This document shows, piece after piece, positions 1 through 8,085 of a DNA stretch of 40,500 nt (position 1 is the first letter of the stretch; each line of letters starts with the position of its first letter). Made by a program: the position numbers and the translations under genes. The notes under the pieces were generated by a model. It was not told the origin of the DNA. It did no database searches and saw only the letters and a list, made by a program, of their open reading frames with translations. Location of the stretch: assembly GCA_964465145.1 (NCBI GenBank), contig CAYXJR010000036.1:1-40500 (forward strand). The letters are read 5' to 3'. This DNA is from JAUVKA01 sp964465145 (GTDB taxonomy: Bacteria > Bacteroidota > Bacteroidia > Bacteroidales > UBA12481).

Positions 1-104
1 AGGTGCATCTTATTCGTAATTATTTGGTCTATTAATTACCGTGAAAATCTATGTTTAATAATAAAGCTATATATTTCTATTGTTAATTACCAAACATTAG
101 TGTT

Positions 105-120
105 ATTTTGTTAACAAAAT
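105..120. promoter_or_regulatory. 16-bp perfect palindrome upstream of hypF
   Basis: The sequence ATTTTGTTAACAAAAT is its own reverse complement over all 16 bases. It lies about 35 bp (centre to centre) upstream of a second palindrome and about 110 bp before the hypF start. It may be a dimeric regulator site; the regulator is not known, and AT-rich DNA can give such palindromes by chance. Confidence 0.4.
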
Positions 121-131
121 TAATATAACCC

Positions 132-163
132 TTATAAAATATGACATTTATCATATTTTATAA
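132..163. promoter_or_regulatory. 13+13-bp inverted repeat, CRP/FNR-like geometry, in the hyp leader
   Basis: Two perfect 13-nt arms (TTATAAAATATGA and TCATATTTTATAA) flank a 6-nt spacer CATTTA. The inner half-sites TATGA-N6-TCATA have the same spacing as the CRP-family consensus TGTGA-N6-TCACA. No U-tract follows on either strand, so a terminator is less likely than an operator. The site is about 70 bp from the hypF start, which suggests redox- or metabolite-responsive control of the operon (inference). No convincing Bacteroidetes TAnnTTTG promoter element could be placed beside it. Confidence 0.5.
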
Positions 164-231
164 AAAAACTCGGGGATCAAATTTTTATTTCCTGAAATGA
201 AAGTGATTCTTGTTGTGAAAAATTTAACAGC

Positions 232-2487
232 TTGAAGGGCTACCAGAAACCATATCAGATTCACATCGAAGGACTGGTTCAAGGGATTGGATTCAGGCCA
301 TACATTTACCGGCTCGCTACCCAGTGTAATTTGTCCGGAACAGTGGATAACAGAAGAGATGGTGTTTGGATAAATCTTCTCTGTAATGAAGGACAACTCC
401 GGAAATTCATTAATCTTATTCCCCGGCAAGCCCCTCCGGCGACAAGGATTACCAGGATAACAACTTTGCCGGGCAATGGAGACCTGAAAACCGATCGTTT
501 TTCTATTCTTCCCAGCAAGAATGATTCGGGCCTTGTTTCGGGGATTTGCCCTGATATTGCAATCTGTGAGGATTGCCTTCATGAGCTTGAAAATCCTGGT
601 TATCGCCATAATTACCCTTTTATCAATTGCACTAATTGTGGACCCCGTTTTTCCATTATCAACAAGATGCCGTATGACCGCAGCAGTACTTCAATGGCCG
701 ACTTTCAAATGTGCAGCCAATGCTCAGATGAATTCAGCCAGGTTGAAGACCGAAGGTTTCATGCCCAGCCCATTGCTTGCTGGGATTGTGGCCCGGTCTA
801 TTATAGCGGTTCGGAAACTGAAAATCGGTCCGGTTGGCCTGAATTGCTTTCTAAATTTATTGATAAACTCGAACATGGTTTTGTCTGTGCGGTTCAGGGT
901 ATCGGAGGTTACCATCTGATGTGCGATGCCAGTAGCCGACAAACCGTTGAACTGTTGAGAAATCGCAAGATGCGAGATGGAAAACCTTTTGCCGTGATGT
1001 TCCGGAATATGGATGCCATCAATTCCCATTGTAAGGTTTCATTGGCAGAAGCGGCAGAACTTCAATCCTGGAGACGACCAATTGTGTTGCTTGAAACCAG
1101 AAATGAACTGAATGCAGCCATCAATTGTGGATTATCAACCCTTGGCGTAATGCTGCCATACACCCCGCTCCACCACCTGATCTTTAAGCATTCTGTCCTG
1201 GATGCTATCCTTTGTACAAGCGCTAATATCAGCGAAGAACCTATTGTGAAAGAAGCAGTAGAAGCTGAGAAGAAACTCCAGGGTGTTGCTGATTTTTTTC
1301 TCCATAGCAACCGTTCAATCATAAACCGGTGTGATGATTCTGTTGTGCGGATTATTGGCAATAATCCTGTTTTAATAAGAAGATCAAGGGGTTATGTGCC
1401 ACACAGTATTAGCCTGATGAAGGATGTAACAGGAATATTGGCGATCGGTGGGGAGCTCAAGAACACTTTCTGCATGGGTATTGGTAATGAAGCAATAATT
1501 AGTCAGCATATCGGGGATCTGAAAAATCCAGAAACCATGGTCTTTTTTGAAGAGACGATCGACCAATACTGTAAGCTCTTTCATTTCAAACCAGAACAGA
1601 TAATCTGTGACCTGCATCCTGATTATCTCTCGAGCCAATATGCACAATCCCGGAAGCTCCCTGTCTCTGAGGTGCAACATCATCATGCCCACATCCTATC
1701 GGCAATGGCTGAACATCATTTGAGCTGTCCGGTGATTGGTGTTGCCTTTGATGGGGCAGGGCTGGGTCCTGACGGTTTGATATGGGGTGGTGAGTTTTTT
1801 ATATCTGAACCAACAAAATTTGTCAGAATTGACCATTTCCCTAATGTTTATCTTGCTGGAGGGGATCTGGCAGCCCGGGAACCATGGAGAATGGCCGCCT
1901 CCTGGTTGTACCATTATTATGGAGCAGACTTTGAGGATCACCTTGAGTATCTATCCCATCTGCCGATCGACAAAGTGAAACAGCAGGTAGCCTTTATCGA
2001 TTCGGGGATACCCCTGGTAAAAACATCCAGCGTAGGAAGACTGTTTGATGCAGTTGCATCATTAACAGGAGTTTGCCAGGAGAATACCTTCGAAGCCGAA
2101 GCTGCCATGAGATTGGAGTCAATTGCTTCAAAGGGCAATTCCGTAGAGGCATATCCCATCAACATGGATCAGCCCACGGATCTGAAGCCCCTTTTCGACG
2201 GGTTGCTAATTGATATTAAAGAAAAAAGAAGCCTGCCCCTGGTTGCGGCACGGTTTCACCTTACCATATCAGAAATAATTCTGGCAATCTGTTGCACAAT
2301 TGGTGATAATTATGCTATAAAACAGGTAGTGCTTTCAGGTGGGAGCTTTCAAAACCGGGTTATGACAGAGAGGGCATGCGCCCTTCTTGAAGCGAAAGGA
2401 TTTGAGGTGTTCACCAACCGGCAGGTTCCGCCTAATGACGGTGGTATCTCGCTTGGCCAACTATTTTATGCCGCGAATCTCAAATAA
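232..2487 (+). CDS. hypF: Carbamoyltransferase HypF, hydrogenase maturation
   Basis: HypF uses carbamoyl phosphate and ATP to make the thiocarbamate on HypE that becomes the cyanide ligand of [NiFe]-hydrogenase. The 751 residues show the whole family order: an N-terminal acylphosphatase domain (about residues 8-90, VQGIGFRP motif), paired C4 zinc fingers (about 105-190, with CEDC, CTNCGP, CSQC and CWDCGP), a YrdC-like domain (about 200-380), and a Kae1-like carbamoyltransferase domain with the metal-binding HHHAH motif. The length is normal. The only plausible start is TTG at 232, because the frame is closed by TGA at 193 and has no ATG or GTG between. First gene of a tightly packed hypFCDEAB operon. 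Confidence 0.96.
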   Translation: MKGYQKPYQIHIEGLVQGIGFRPYIYRLATQCNLSGTVDNRRDGVWINLLCNEGQLRKFINLIPRQAPPATRITRITTLPGNGDLKTDRFSILPSKNDSGLVSGICPDIAICEDCLHELENPGYRHNYPFINCTNCGPRFSIINKMPYDRSSTSMADFQMCSQCSDEFSQVEDRRFHAQPIACWDCGPVYYSGSETENRSGWPELLSKFIDKLEHGFVCAVQGIGGYHLMCDASSRQTVELLRNRKMRDGKPFAVMFRNMDAINSHCKVSLAEAAELQSWRRPIVLLETRNELNAAINCGLSTLGVMLPYTPLHHLIFKHSVLDAILCTSANISEEPIVKEAVEAEKKLQGVADFFLHSNRSIINRCDDSVVRIIGNNPVLIRRSRGYVPHSISLMKDVTGILAIGGELKNTFCMGIGNEAIISQHIGDLKNPETMVFFEETIDQYCKLFHFKPEQIICDLHPDYLSSQYAQSRKLPVSEVQHHHAHILSAMAEHHLSCPVIGVAFDGAGLGPDGLIWGGEFFISEPTKFVRIDHFPNVYLAGGDLAAREPWRMAASWLYHYYGADFEDHLEYLSHLPIDKVKQQVAFIDSGIPLVKTSSVGRLFDAVASLTGVCQENTFEAEAAMRLESIASKGNSVEAYPINMDQPTDLKPLFDGLLIDIKEKRSLPLVAARFHLTISEIILAICCTIGDNYAIKQVVLSGGSFQNRVMTERACALLEAKGFEVFTNRQVPPNDGGISLGQLFYAANLK

Positions 2488-2497
2488 AAAGTTAGAT

Positions 2498-2749
2498 ATG
2501 TGTTTAGCAATTCCAGGAACAGTTATTACGATAGAAGGCGATTTTGCAATGGTAAGCATTGGAGGGATGCTTACACAGGCTTCCCTTCAATTGATTGAGG
2601 AGGTCAAGATAAATGATTACGTGTTGATCCACAGCGGGTTTATCATTGAGAGAATCTCAGCCGATGAGGCACATGAAATCCTACACCTCATCACAGAGAT
2701 AATGGATCAGGAGGATTCAACTGACAAGGATAATCTCAACGATGAATAG
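2498..2749 (+). CDS. hypC: Hydrogenase maturation chaperone HypC
   Basis: Small chaperone (83 residues) that with HypD carries the Fe(CN)2CO unit to the hydrogenase large subunit. It begins with the diagnostic MCLAIPG; Cys2 after removal of Met is the iron-binding and partner-contacting residue. The same frame stays open upstream to 2387, but that part overlaps hypF and lacks homology, so the start is ATG 2498. It lies 10 nt after the hypF stop and overlaps hypD by 8 nt, implying translational coupling. The acidic C-terminal tail after about residue 70 is not conserved. Confidence 0.95.
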   Translation: MCLAIPGTVITIEGDFAMVSIGGMLTQASLQLIEEVKINDYVLIHSGFIIERISADEAHEILHLITEIMDQEDSTDKDNLNDE

Positions 2750-3812
2750 CCAGTCTCAAAAATACTCCAGCCTGATCGAATCCATAAACCAGGAGTCGGG
2801 ACAAGCTGTCAGATTCATGGAGGTATGTGGAGGACACACATGGGCCATCCGAAAAGCCGGTATCCCAGACTTGCTGCCGGAATCCATCCGACTGGTATCG
2901 GGGCCCGGGTGCCCCGTATGTGTTACGAGCAGGGGGTATATCAACACCGCTATTGCCCTGCTCGACCAACCTGAAGTCATCCTTGCCACCTTTGGTGATC
3001 TTATGCGGGTTCCGGGAAGCATCCAATCTCTCGAAGAAACCATATTCCATTCCAGGCGCATCGAGGTGGTCCTTTCACCTCTTGATGCCCTGCAATATGC
3101 GATACGTAATCCCGGCAAAGAGGTCGTCTTTTTAGGGATTGGATTTGAGACTACAGCGCCCGGTGTTGCCGCTACAATAATGCAGGCGCGAAATGAAGGG
3201 ATTCGCAATTTCTCAGTACTCAGTTCTCATAAAGTCATGCCTCCGGCCATGGCTGCTCTTCTGGATCACCGGATACCGATCGATGGATTTATATGCCCGG
3301 GACATGTCAGTGCTATAACCGGTCAGGGCATATTCGAATTTATCCCGCGTGAATACCATATACCCTGTGTTATTGCCGGATTTGAGAGTGAAGATATCCT
3401 TGAATCAATATTGATGCTTATCCGTCAGATAAATAGTGATAATGCCCTTGTTGAAAACCAGTATAGCCGGGTTGTCAGAGCCAATGGTAATCCGAAAGCC
3501 AGGGCTATTATGGATGAGGTTTTTGAATTATCAGATGATTGGTGGCGCGGACTGGGAGAGATTCCTGGAAGCGGCTTGTCAAATCGGAGGAAGTATTCCA
3601 AATGGGATGCAAAAGAAAAATTCGGAGTGACCATATCTCCTGAGCCTGAACCGCCCGGTTGCCGATGTTCCGATATACTGAAGGGCCTTGCCAATCCGGA
3701 AGATTGTGCTTTGTTCGGATCTGATTGCACACCCGACAATCCGGTTGGTGCATGTATGGTTTCAAATGAGGGTACCTGTCAGGCCTGGTACCGGTTTAAT
3801 CAATCACCTTAA
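2742..3812 (+). CDS. hypD: Hydrogenase maturation factor HypD (Fe-S scaffold)
   Basis: HypD is the iron-sulfur scaffold on which Fe(CN)2CO is built with HypC and HypE. The 356 residues include the N-terminal MEVCGGHTW motif and the GPGCPVCVT motif whose cysteines handle the iron and redox chemistry. The C-terminal cluster region follows (GCRCSDIL, CALFGSDCTP, GACMVSNEGTCQAW), which holds a [4Fe-4S] cluster in known HypD. It overlaps hypC by 8 nt and ends 12 nt before hypE. Length and motif order are normal. Confidence 0.96.
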   Translation: MNSQSQKYSSLIESINQESGQAVRFMEVCGGHTWAIRKAGIPDLLPESIRLVSGPGCPVCVTSRGYINTAIALLDQPEVILATFGDLMRVPGSIQSLEETIFHSRRIEVVLSPLDALQYAIRNPGKEVVFLGIGFETTAPGVAATIMQARNEGIRNFSVLSSHKVMPPAMAALLDHRIPIDGFICPGHVSAITGQGIFEFIPREYHIPCVIAGFESEDILESILMLIRQINSDNALVENQYSRVVRANGNPKARAIMDEVFELSDDWWRGLGEIPGSGLSNRRKYSKWDAKEKFGVTISPEPEPPGCRCSDILKGLANPEDCALFGSDCTPDNPVGACMVSNEGTCQAWYRFNQSP

Positions 3813-3824
3813 GTTAAATATGCT

Positions 3825-4835
3825 ATGGATAGAATAAAAATAGGGCATGGGAGTGGCGGATTATTAACCCGTAAATTGATCCGTGAGGTATTTCAAAAAA
3901 GATTCAACAACTCCGAACTTTTGAAAGAGAGTGACGGAGCCACTATCTCTCCGGGCCAATTTGACTTGGTTGTTACAACCGATGCCTTCGTCGTTGATCC
4001 CTTGTTTTTTCCCGGTGGAGATATTGGTAAAATGTCTGTGTGCGGAACCATAAATGACCTCGTGGTGTCAGGTGCCAGGCCATTATATCTCACCGCCTCG
4101 TTTATTCTTGAGGAGGGCCTGGATATTGCCATACTTGAACGAATTACTGACTCCATGGCACATGAAGCCGATCTGGCCGGAATCCCGGTCATCGCCGGTG
4201 ACACCAAAGTAGTACCAGGAGGCAATGCTGATAAACTCTATATAACAACAACAGGCATAGGCGAAAAGATACCGGAGTTTAGCCATCTTTCAGCGATCTC
4301 TGATATTCTCCCTGGCGACCGCATCCTGGTTAGCGGTCCGGTTGGTCTGCATGGCGCTGCAATATTTGCCAGCAGGTTTCCTGACCGCATTCAAACAGAT
4401 ATCCGGAGTGATTGTGCCAGTTTGCTTCCATTGCTCGGAATACTGAAAAAGTGGGGCAAAGAAATTCGCTTCATGAGGGATGCTACACGGGGTGGCCTGG
4501 CTACTGTGTTAAACGAAATCGCTGATCAGCAAAAGTGGGGACTGGTTATAGAGGAATCCGACGTATTGGTCACAAAAGAAGTTAGCGGATTATGTGAGCT
4601 TTCCGGACTTGATCCACTGTATCTGGCTAACGAAGGAACGATGGTTTTGGTTGTTTCATCAGAGGGAGCTGAGGCGATTTGCGAAAGCATGAATCGTAAT
4701 CCTCAGGGATACCAAGGTATTGTCATAGGAGAATGTAATATGGAATTACCCGGACGGGTGAAAATGCGAACACGGATCGGAGGATCAAGAATACTGCCTA
4801 TGTTGTCATCCGACCCCTTACCCAGAATCTGTTAA
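3825..4835 (+). CDS. hypE: Hydrogenase maturation protein HypE
   Basis: HypE, a member of the PurM/ThiL-like ATPase fold, dehydrates the carbamoyl group placed on its C-terminal cysteine by HypF to a thiocyanate that supplies the CN ligands. The 336 residues begin with GHGSGG, have the DAFVVDPLFFPGGDIGK nucleotide/metal-binding region and the MRDATRGGLATVLNE motif. The protein ends in PRIC, so the modified terminal cysteine is present. The gene sits 12 nt after hypD and 3 nt before hypA. It appears intact and complete. Confidence 0.96.
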   Translation: MDRIKIGHGSGGLLTRKLIREVFQKRFNNSELLKESDGATISPGQFDLVVTTDAFVVDPLFFPGGDIGKMSVCGTINDLVVSGARPLYLTASFILEEGLDIAILERITDSMAHEADLAGIPVIAGDTKVVPGGNADKLYITTTGIGEKIPEFSHLSAISDILPGDRILVSGPVGLHGAAIFASRFPDRIQTDIRSDCASLLPLLGILKKWGKEIRFMRDATRGGLATVLNEIADQQKWGLVIEESDVLVTKEVSGLCELSGLDPLYLANEGTMVLVVSSEGAEAICESMNRNPQGYQGIVIGECNMELPGRVKMRTRIGGSRILPMLSSDPLPRIC

Positions 4836-4838
4836 GCT

Positions 4839-5213
4839 ATGCATGAACTTGCCATCACCGAAAATTTGATTGAGATTGCCATTGAAGAAGGCACGAAGAA
4901 CGATCTCGTGTCCATCAATGAGATCAAGGTGGTGATAGGCAGAATGCATCAACTGGTGCCTGATCTTTTGTATTTTGCTTTCGAGACAGCTACGGAAAAT
5001 ACTATTGCCCGCCATGCCAGACTCGAGATAGAATGGGTTCCCATCGAGATGCAGTGTCATGATTGCGGAAAAATATTTACCATTGAAGATATCTTGTTCA
5101 TTTGTCAGGATTGCGGCAGTAGCCGCCTGACACAATTGAAAGGTAAAGAGTTGTATGTTAAATCAATAGAAGGAACTGAATATGGAAATCACCATCTTAA
5201 AACGGGTTCTTGA
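4839..5213 (+). CDS. hypA: Hydrogenase nickel incorporation protein HypA
   Basis: HypA delivers nickel to the hydrogenase large subunit together with HypB. The 124-residue product begins MHELAIT, so the nickel-binding His2 is present. A zinc site is formed by two CxxC pairs (CHDC near residue 73 and CQDC near residue 90). The last residues, after about 110, are encoded in DNA that overlaps the start of hypB by 32 nt, a longer overlap than others in this operon. The hypE-hypA gap is 3 nt. Confidence 0.94.
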   Translation: MHELAITENLIEIAIEEGTKNDLVSINEIKVVIGRMHQLVPDLLYFAFETATENTIARHARLEIEWVPIEMQCHDCGKIFTIEDILFICQDCGSSRLTQLKGKELYVKSIEGTEYGNHHLKTGS

Positions 5214-5853
5214 CAAGAACCAGAATAAAGCAGATGAGATCAGACAATTGCTAAAAGAAAAAGGGATCATAATGCTCAATCTGATCAGTTCTCCAGGAGC
5301 CGGGAAAACCTCGCTGCTTGAACGCACCCTCAAATTCTTTGCCAAGTCGATGAGGTTGGCCATCATTGAAGGTGATGTGGCCACTGATCATGATGCCCGC
5401 AGATTGCAATCCTTTGGATTTCCGATAGTGCTGATCAATACGGAAGGGGGGTGCCACCTCGATTCAAATTCAATCTCGAAAGTTCTTGATCACCTCGATC
5501 TTTCTCAACTGGATATGATCATTGTTGAGAATGTAGGCAATCTTGTCTGTCCAGCTGCCTTCGATTTGGGTGAGAATCACAAAATTGCCATTGTCAGCAC
5601 TACCGAAGGTGACGACAAACCTGTAAAATATCCTGCCTTATTTCGTGAAGCCTCTGCTGTTATTCTGAACAAAATCGATCTGATACCCTATACAAACTTC
5701 CGTCGTGATGAATTTTACAGGTACATGAATGGCCTAAATGCTAATATTCCGGTTTTCGAAACATCCTGTACAAGCGAAGAGGGTCTTCAGGCATGGTATG
5801 AATGGATGAGGCAGGCGATTGTTCCCCCTGGTACTGGCGCATGTATTATATGA
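5182..5853 (+). CDS. hypB: Hydrogenase nickel incorporation GTPase HypB
   Basis: SIMIBI-class GTPase that drives nickel insertion. The 223 residues have a P-loop (SSPGAGKTS, about residues 32-40), the metal-linked switch region EGDVATDHDARR, ENVGNLVCPA with its conserved cysteine, and the NKID guanine-specificity motif. There is no N-terminal histidine-rich nickel-storage stretch, as in many short HypB proteins. Its start lies 32 nt inside hypA. It is the last gene of the operon; no hydrogenase gene follows, and no clear terminator was seen before hicA. Confidence 0.95.
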   Translation: MEITILKRVLDKNQNKADEIRQLLKEKGIIMLNLISSPGAGKTSLLERTLKFFAKSMRLAIIEGDVATDHDARRLQSFGFPIVLINTEGGCHLDSNSISKVLDHLDLSQLDMIIVENVGNLVCPAAFDLGENHKIAIVSTTEGDDKPVKYPALFREASAVILNKIDLIPYTNFRRDEFYRYMNGLNANIPVFETSCTSEEGLQAWYEWMRQAIVPPGTGACII

Positions 5854-6036
5854 CGGGATCCAGGTGGGTATGCTGATGTTGACTTATCCTTACTGATCTA
5901 ATTTCCCCGGAGCATGTCTTTTTTTGGCTATTTAAAGATAGAAGTAAGTTAATACAGATCAAAGTAGATATAGGTATAATATTAATATTTGTAATACCAA
6001 TGAAAATCCGTATATTGCAACTGAAATATAGTTGAA

Positions 6037-6215
6037 ATGACGAAAAAGGAAAAGCTTCGAGCCAGGTTATTGACTCAACCAAATGATTTTACTTTTTCTG
6101 AACTGAGAACTATGCTGATGGGCTTTGGTTACATCGACCGCATCCAGGAAATATTTTAAAAAAATATCAATTGGATCAGGTCCATTAAGAGTTAATTAAG
6201 GAGGGCTTATTATGA
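6037..6215 (+). pseudogene. hicA toxin remnant with the core deleted
   Basis: The open part from ATG 6037 to TAA 6159 encodes 40 residues whose first 34 match the N-terminus of HicA mRNA-interferase toxins (MTKKEKLRARLL..FTFSELRTMLMGFGY). From 6141, in another frame, the DNA reads HPGNILKKYQLDQV, an in-frame TAA at 6186, then ELIKEGLL and TGA at 6213-6215: the usual HicA C-terminus. The middle (typically a GSR.RF stretch and the catalytic histidine in the LHKP region) is missing, roughly 25 codons, with a frame change. The relic stop overlaps the hicB start as ATGA, the usual operon join. The toxin should be inactive. Confidence 0.8.
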
Positions 6216-6544
6216 AAGATGTCTTAAAATACAAAGAGTATCTTGGAACTGTTCATTACAGTTCGGAAGATGAAGTATTTTATGGAAAGATTGAGGGAGT
6301 AGAAGATCTTGTGAGCTTTGAAGGCCGGAATGTTAAGGAATTAAAAGAGGCTTTTTCTATGGCCGTTGAAGATTATATTGAATTATGCGAATCAACTGGG
6401 AAAAGCGCAGAAAAAACTTACAAAGGCAGTTTCAATATTAGGATTAAACCGGAAATCCACAGGAAAGCTGCGCGCAAGTCTGTTGAGATGGGGATCTCTC
6501 TGAACCAACTTGTAGAAAAAGCAATGCAGGAGTTTCTATCCTGA
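6212..6544 (+). CDS. hicB: HicB-family antitoxin
   Basis: A 110-residue protein with the two-part HicB layout. The N-terminal partial RNase-H-like fold (YLGTVHYSSEDEVFYGKIEGV, then FEGRNVKELKEAFSMAVEDYIELC) normally binds and blocks HicA. The C-terminal ribbon-helix-helix DNA-binding segment is FNIRIKPEIHRKAARKSV with MGISLNQLVEKAM. A Shine-Dalgarno-like AAGGAGG lies about 8 nt before the ATG. It is complete although its partner hicA is broken, so it is an orphan antitoxin that may still act as a DNA-binding protein on its own promoter (inference). Confidence 0.9.
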   Translation: MKDVLKYKEYLGTVHYSSEDEVFYGKIEGVEDLVSFEGRNVKELKEAFSMAVEDYIELCESTGKSAEKTYKGSFNIRIKPEIHRKAARKSVEMGISLNQLVEKAMQEFLS

Positions 6545-6598
6545 TTATCCTCAATAATCTGTATACAATTGTTTCAAACTATTCATTTTTAACTACTC

Positions 6599-6626
6599 TG
6601 AACCAGAGGGCAGAAAGACTGGTTCA
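6599..6626. other. Inverted repeat between convergent genes
   Basis: Perfect 8-nt arms TGAACCAG and CTGGTTCA flank a 12-nt loop. The element sits between the 3' ends of hicB (+) and the MFS gene (-), where a bidirectional terminator would be expected. Neither strand has a clear U-tract after the stem, so termination is only a possibility. Confidence 0.4.
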
Positions 6627-6628
6627 TA

Positions 6629-8014
6629 CTACATACTCATTCCCTTCTCAATCTCTTCCAAAGTTTTCCCTTTGGTCTCCTTAACCCTATAGATGATAAA
6701 AAGGAGACCCAGCACGCATATCCCGGCAAATAACCAGAAACTTCCTGATATTTGAATAGTATCATTTATGATTGGGAAAAAGAATGCTAATAGTGTATTT
6801 CCGGTCCATAAGGCAAAGGTGGCGATTGCCATGGCTGTCCCCCGTAACTTATTTGGAAATATTTCTGACAGGACAACCCATACAACCGGTGCGAGCGTCA
6901 TTGCATAGCAGGCAATGGCCATGAGTACAAAAACGAGAAGGGGGGCGCCCTGTACACCGGCATAATAAAGGCTGCCTATAATGGTATATATCACAGCAAG
7001 CCCACCAGCCCCAATAATCAATAATACTTTTCTCCCGATCCTGTCAACAAGAACCATCGCTACTATTGTAAATACAAGGTTGATGCTGCCGGTTATGACA
7101 ACATTAAAGAGCATATCCGATACATTGTATCCGGCTGAAGAAAACACTTCATCGGCAAATAGGAAGATAACATTTATGCCGCACCACTGCTGGAATACTG
7201 CCAGGACTATACCTATCACCAGCACTGGCAATACTCCTTTGTTCAGAAGGTCTTTCAATCTGACTTTCGGCTCCTTTGTAACAAGAGTTTCCTCAATTTC
7301 GGCTTTGGTGTCCTGAGCATATTGTTTTCCTCCGATTTTATTTAGGACGGATACAGCTTTGGTTTCAAATTTCTTTTTGAGCAACCATCTCGGGCTGTCG
7401 GGTACGAGCCACATCAGTATAAAGAAAATAGCAGCAGGAACTATTTCTGCCCAGAACATGAAACGCCATCCGTGCTGCCCGTTCCAGGAATTCAGAATAT
7501 CCAATCCTGTCGAGTCAGCCGGTACAGGTCTGGCAATCATGAAATTTACTAGTTGGGCTAGTAAGATCCCAATAACAATCGTAAGCTGATTAATGGCAAC
7601 GAAACGACCACGCATATTGGCCGGTGAGACTTCAGCAATATAGACAGGGGCCAGGTTTGAGGCCAGTCCAATCCCAATACCACCGATAATCCGGTATACG
7701 ACAAATAATGAAAACTGGTTTGAAAACCCTGTCCCAATTGCTGACAACAAAAATAAGGCTGCAGCTGTTATCAGCAGTTTTTTTCTACCGTATTTATCAG
7801 AGAAAATTCCAGCCAAAACAGTACCAAGTATGCAGCCTACCAGGGCACAGCTTACGGCCCAACCCTGAAGCTGGGCTGAGGATGCAATATCAAAAAACTG
7901 CTCGTAGAAAGGTTTTGCACCTCCGATTACTACCCAGTCGTAGCCGAAGAGAAGACCGCCCATAGCTGAGACGAGGGCGATGCCGGTGATGTAGCGGATG
8001 TTCAACTTGGTCAT
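6629..8014 (-). CDS. Sugar-porter MFS transporter (XylE/GalP-like)
   Basis: A 461-residue major facilitator with 12 predicted hydrophobic segments. Sugar-porter signatures are visible: GLLFGYDWVVIGGA in TM1, DKYGRKK in loop 2-3, VPDSPRWLLKK after TM6, QQWCGINVI in TM7, DRIGRKV in loop 8-9 and the C-terminal KETKGKTLEEIE. Bacterial members are usually H+/monosaccharide symporters for xylose, galactose, glucose or arabinose; the substrate here cannot be told. It lies downstream of the glycoside-hydrolase-like lipoprotein on the same strand, so the pair may form an operon importing the sugar that enzyme releases (inference). Confidence 0.93.
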   Translation of the reverse strand: MTKLNIRYITGIALVSAMGGLLFGYDWVVIGGAKPFYEQFFDIASSAQLQGWAVSCALVGCILGTVLAGIFSDKYGRKKLLITAAALFLLSAIGTGFSNQFSLFVVYRIIGGIGIGLASNLAPVYIAEVSPANMRGRFVAINQLTIVIGILLAQLVNFMIARPVPADSTGLDILNSWNGQHGWRFMFWAEIVPAAIFFILMWLVPDSPRWLLKKKFETKAVSVLNKIGGKQYAQDTKAEIEETLVTKEPKVRLKDLLNKGVLPVLVIGIVLAVFQQWCGINVIFLFADEVFSSAGYNVSDMLFNVVITGSINLVFTIVAMVLVDRIGRKVLLIIGAGGLAVIYTIIGSLYYAGVQGAPLLVFVLMAIACYAMTLAPVVWVVLSEIFPNKLRGTAMAIATFALWTGNTLLAFFFPIINDTIQISGSFWLFAGICVLGLLFIIYRVKETKGKTLEEIEKGMSM

Positions 8015-8036
8015 TTGATAATTGTAAATTGTAAAT

Positions 8037-8085
8037 GGTTATCGGTTATCAGTTATCGGTTATCTGTTATCAGTTATCGGTTACC
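8037..8085. repeat. Heptamer tandem array (NGTTATC) x7
   Basis: Seven consecutive heptamers: GGTTATC, GGTTATC, AGTTATC, GGTTATC, TGTTATC, AGTTATC, GGTTACC. On the minus strand this is GATAACN, the same vocabulary as the GATNACG arrays at 11.17 and 32.73 kb. The array fills the 66-bp spacer between the two minus-strand genes, and the stop codon of the upstream gene (TTA on the plus strand, 8081-8083) is inside its last unit. Confidence 0.85.

Noticed and set aside
132..163. Rho-independent terminator of a gene to the left
   Set aside because: The stem is almost entirely A/T and neither strand shows a following U-tract.
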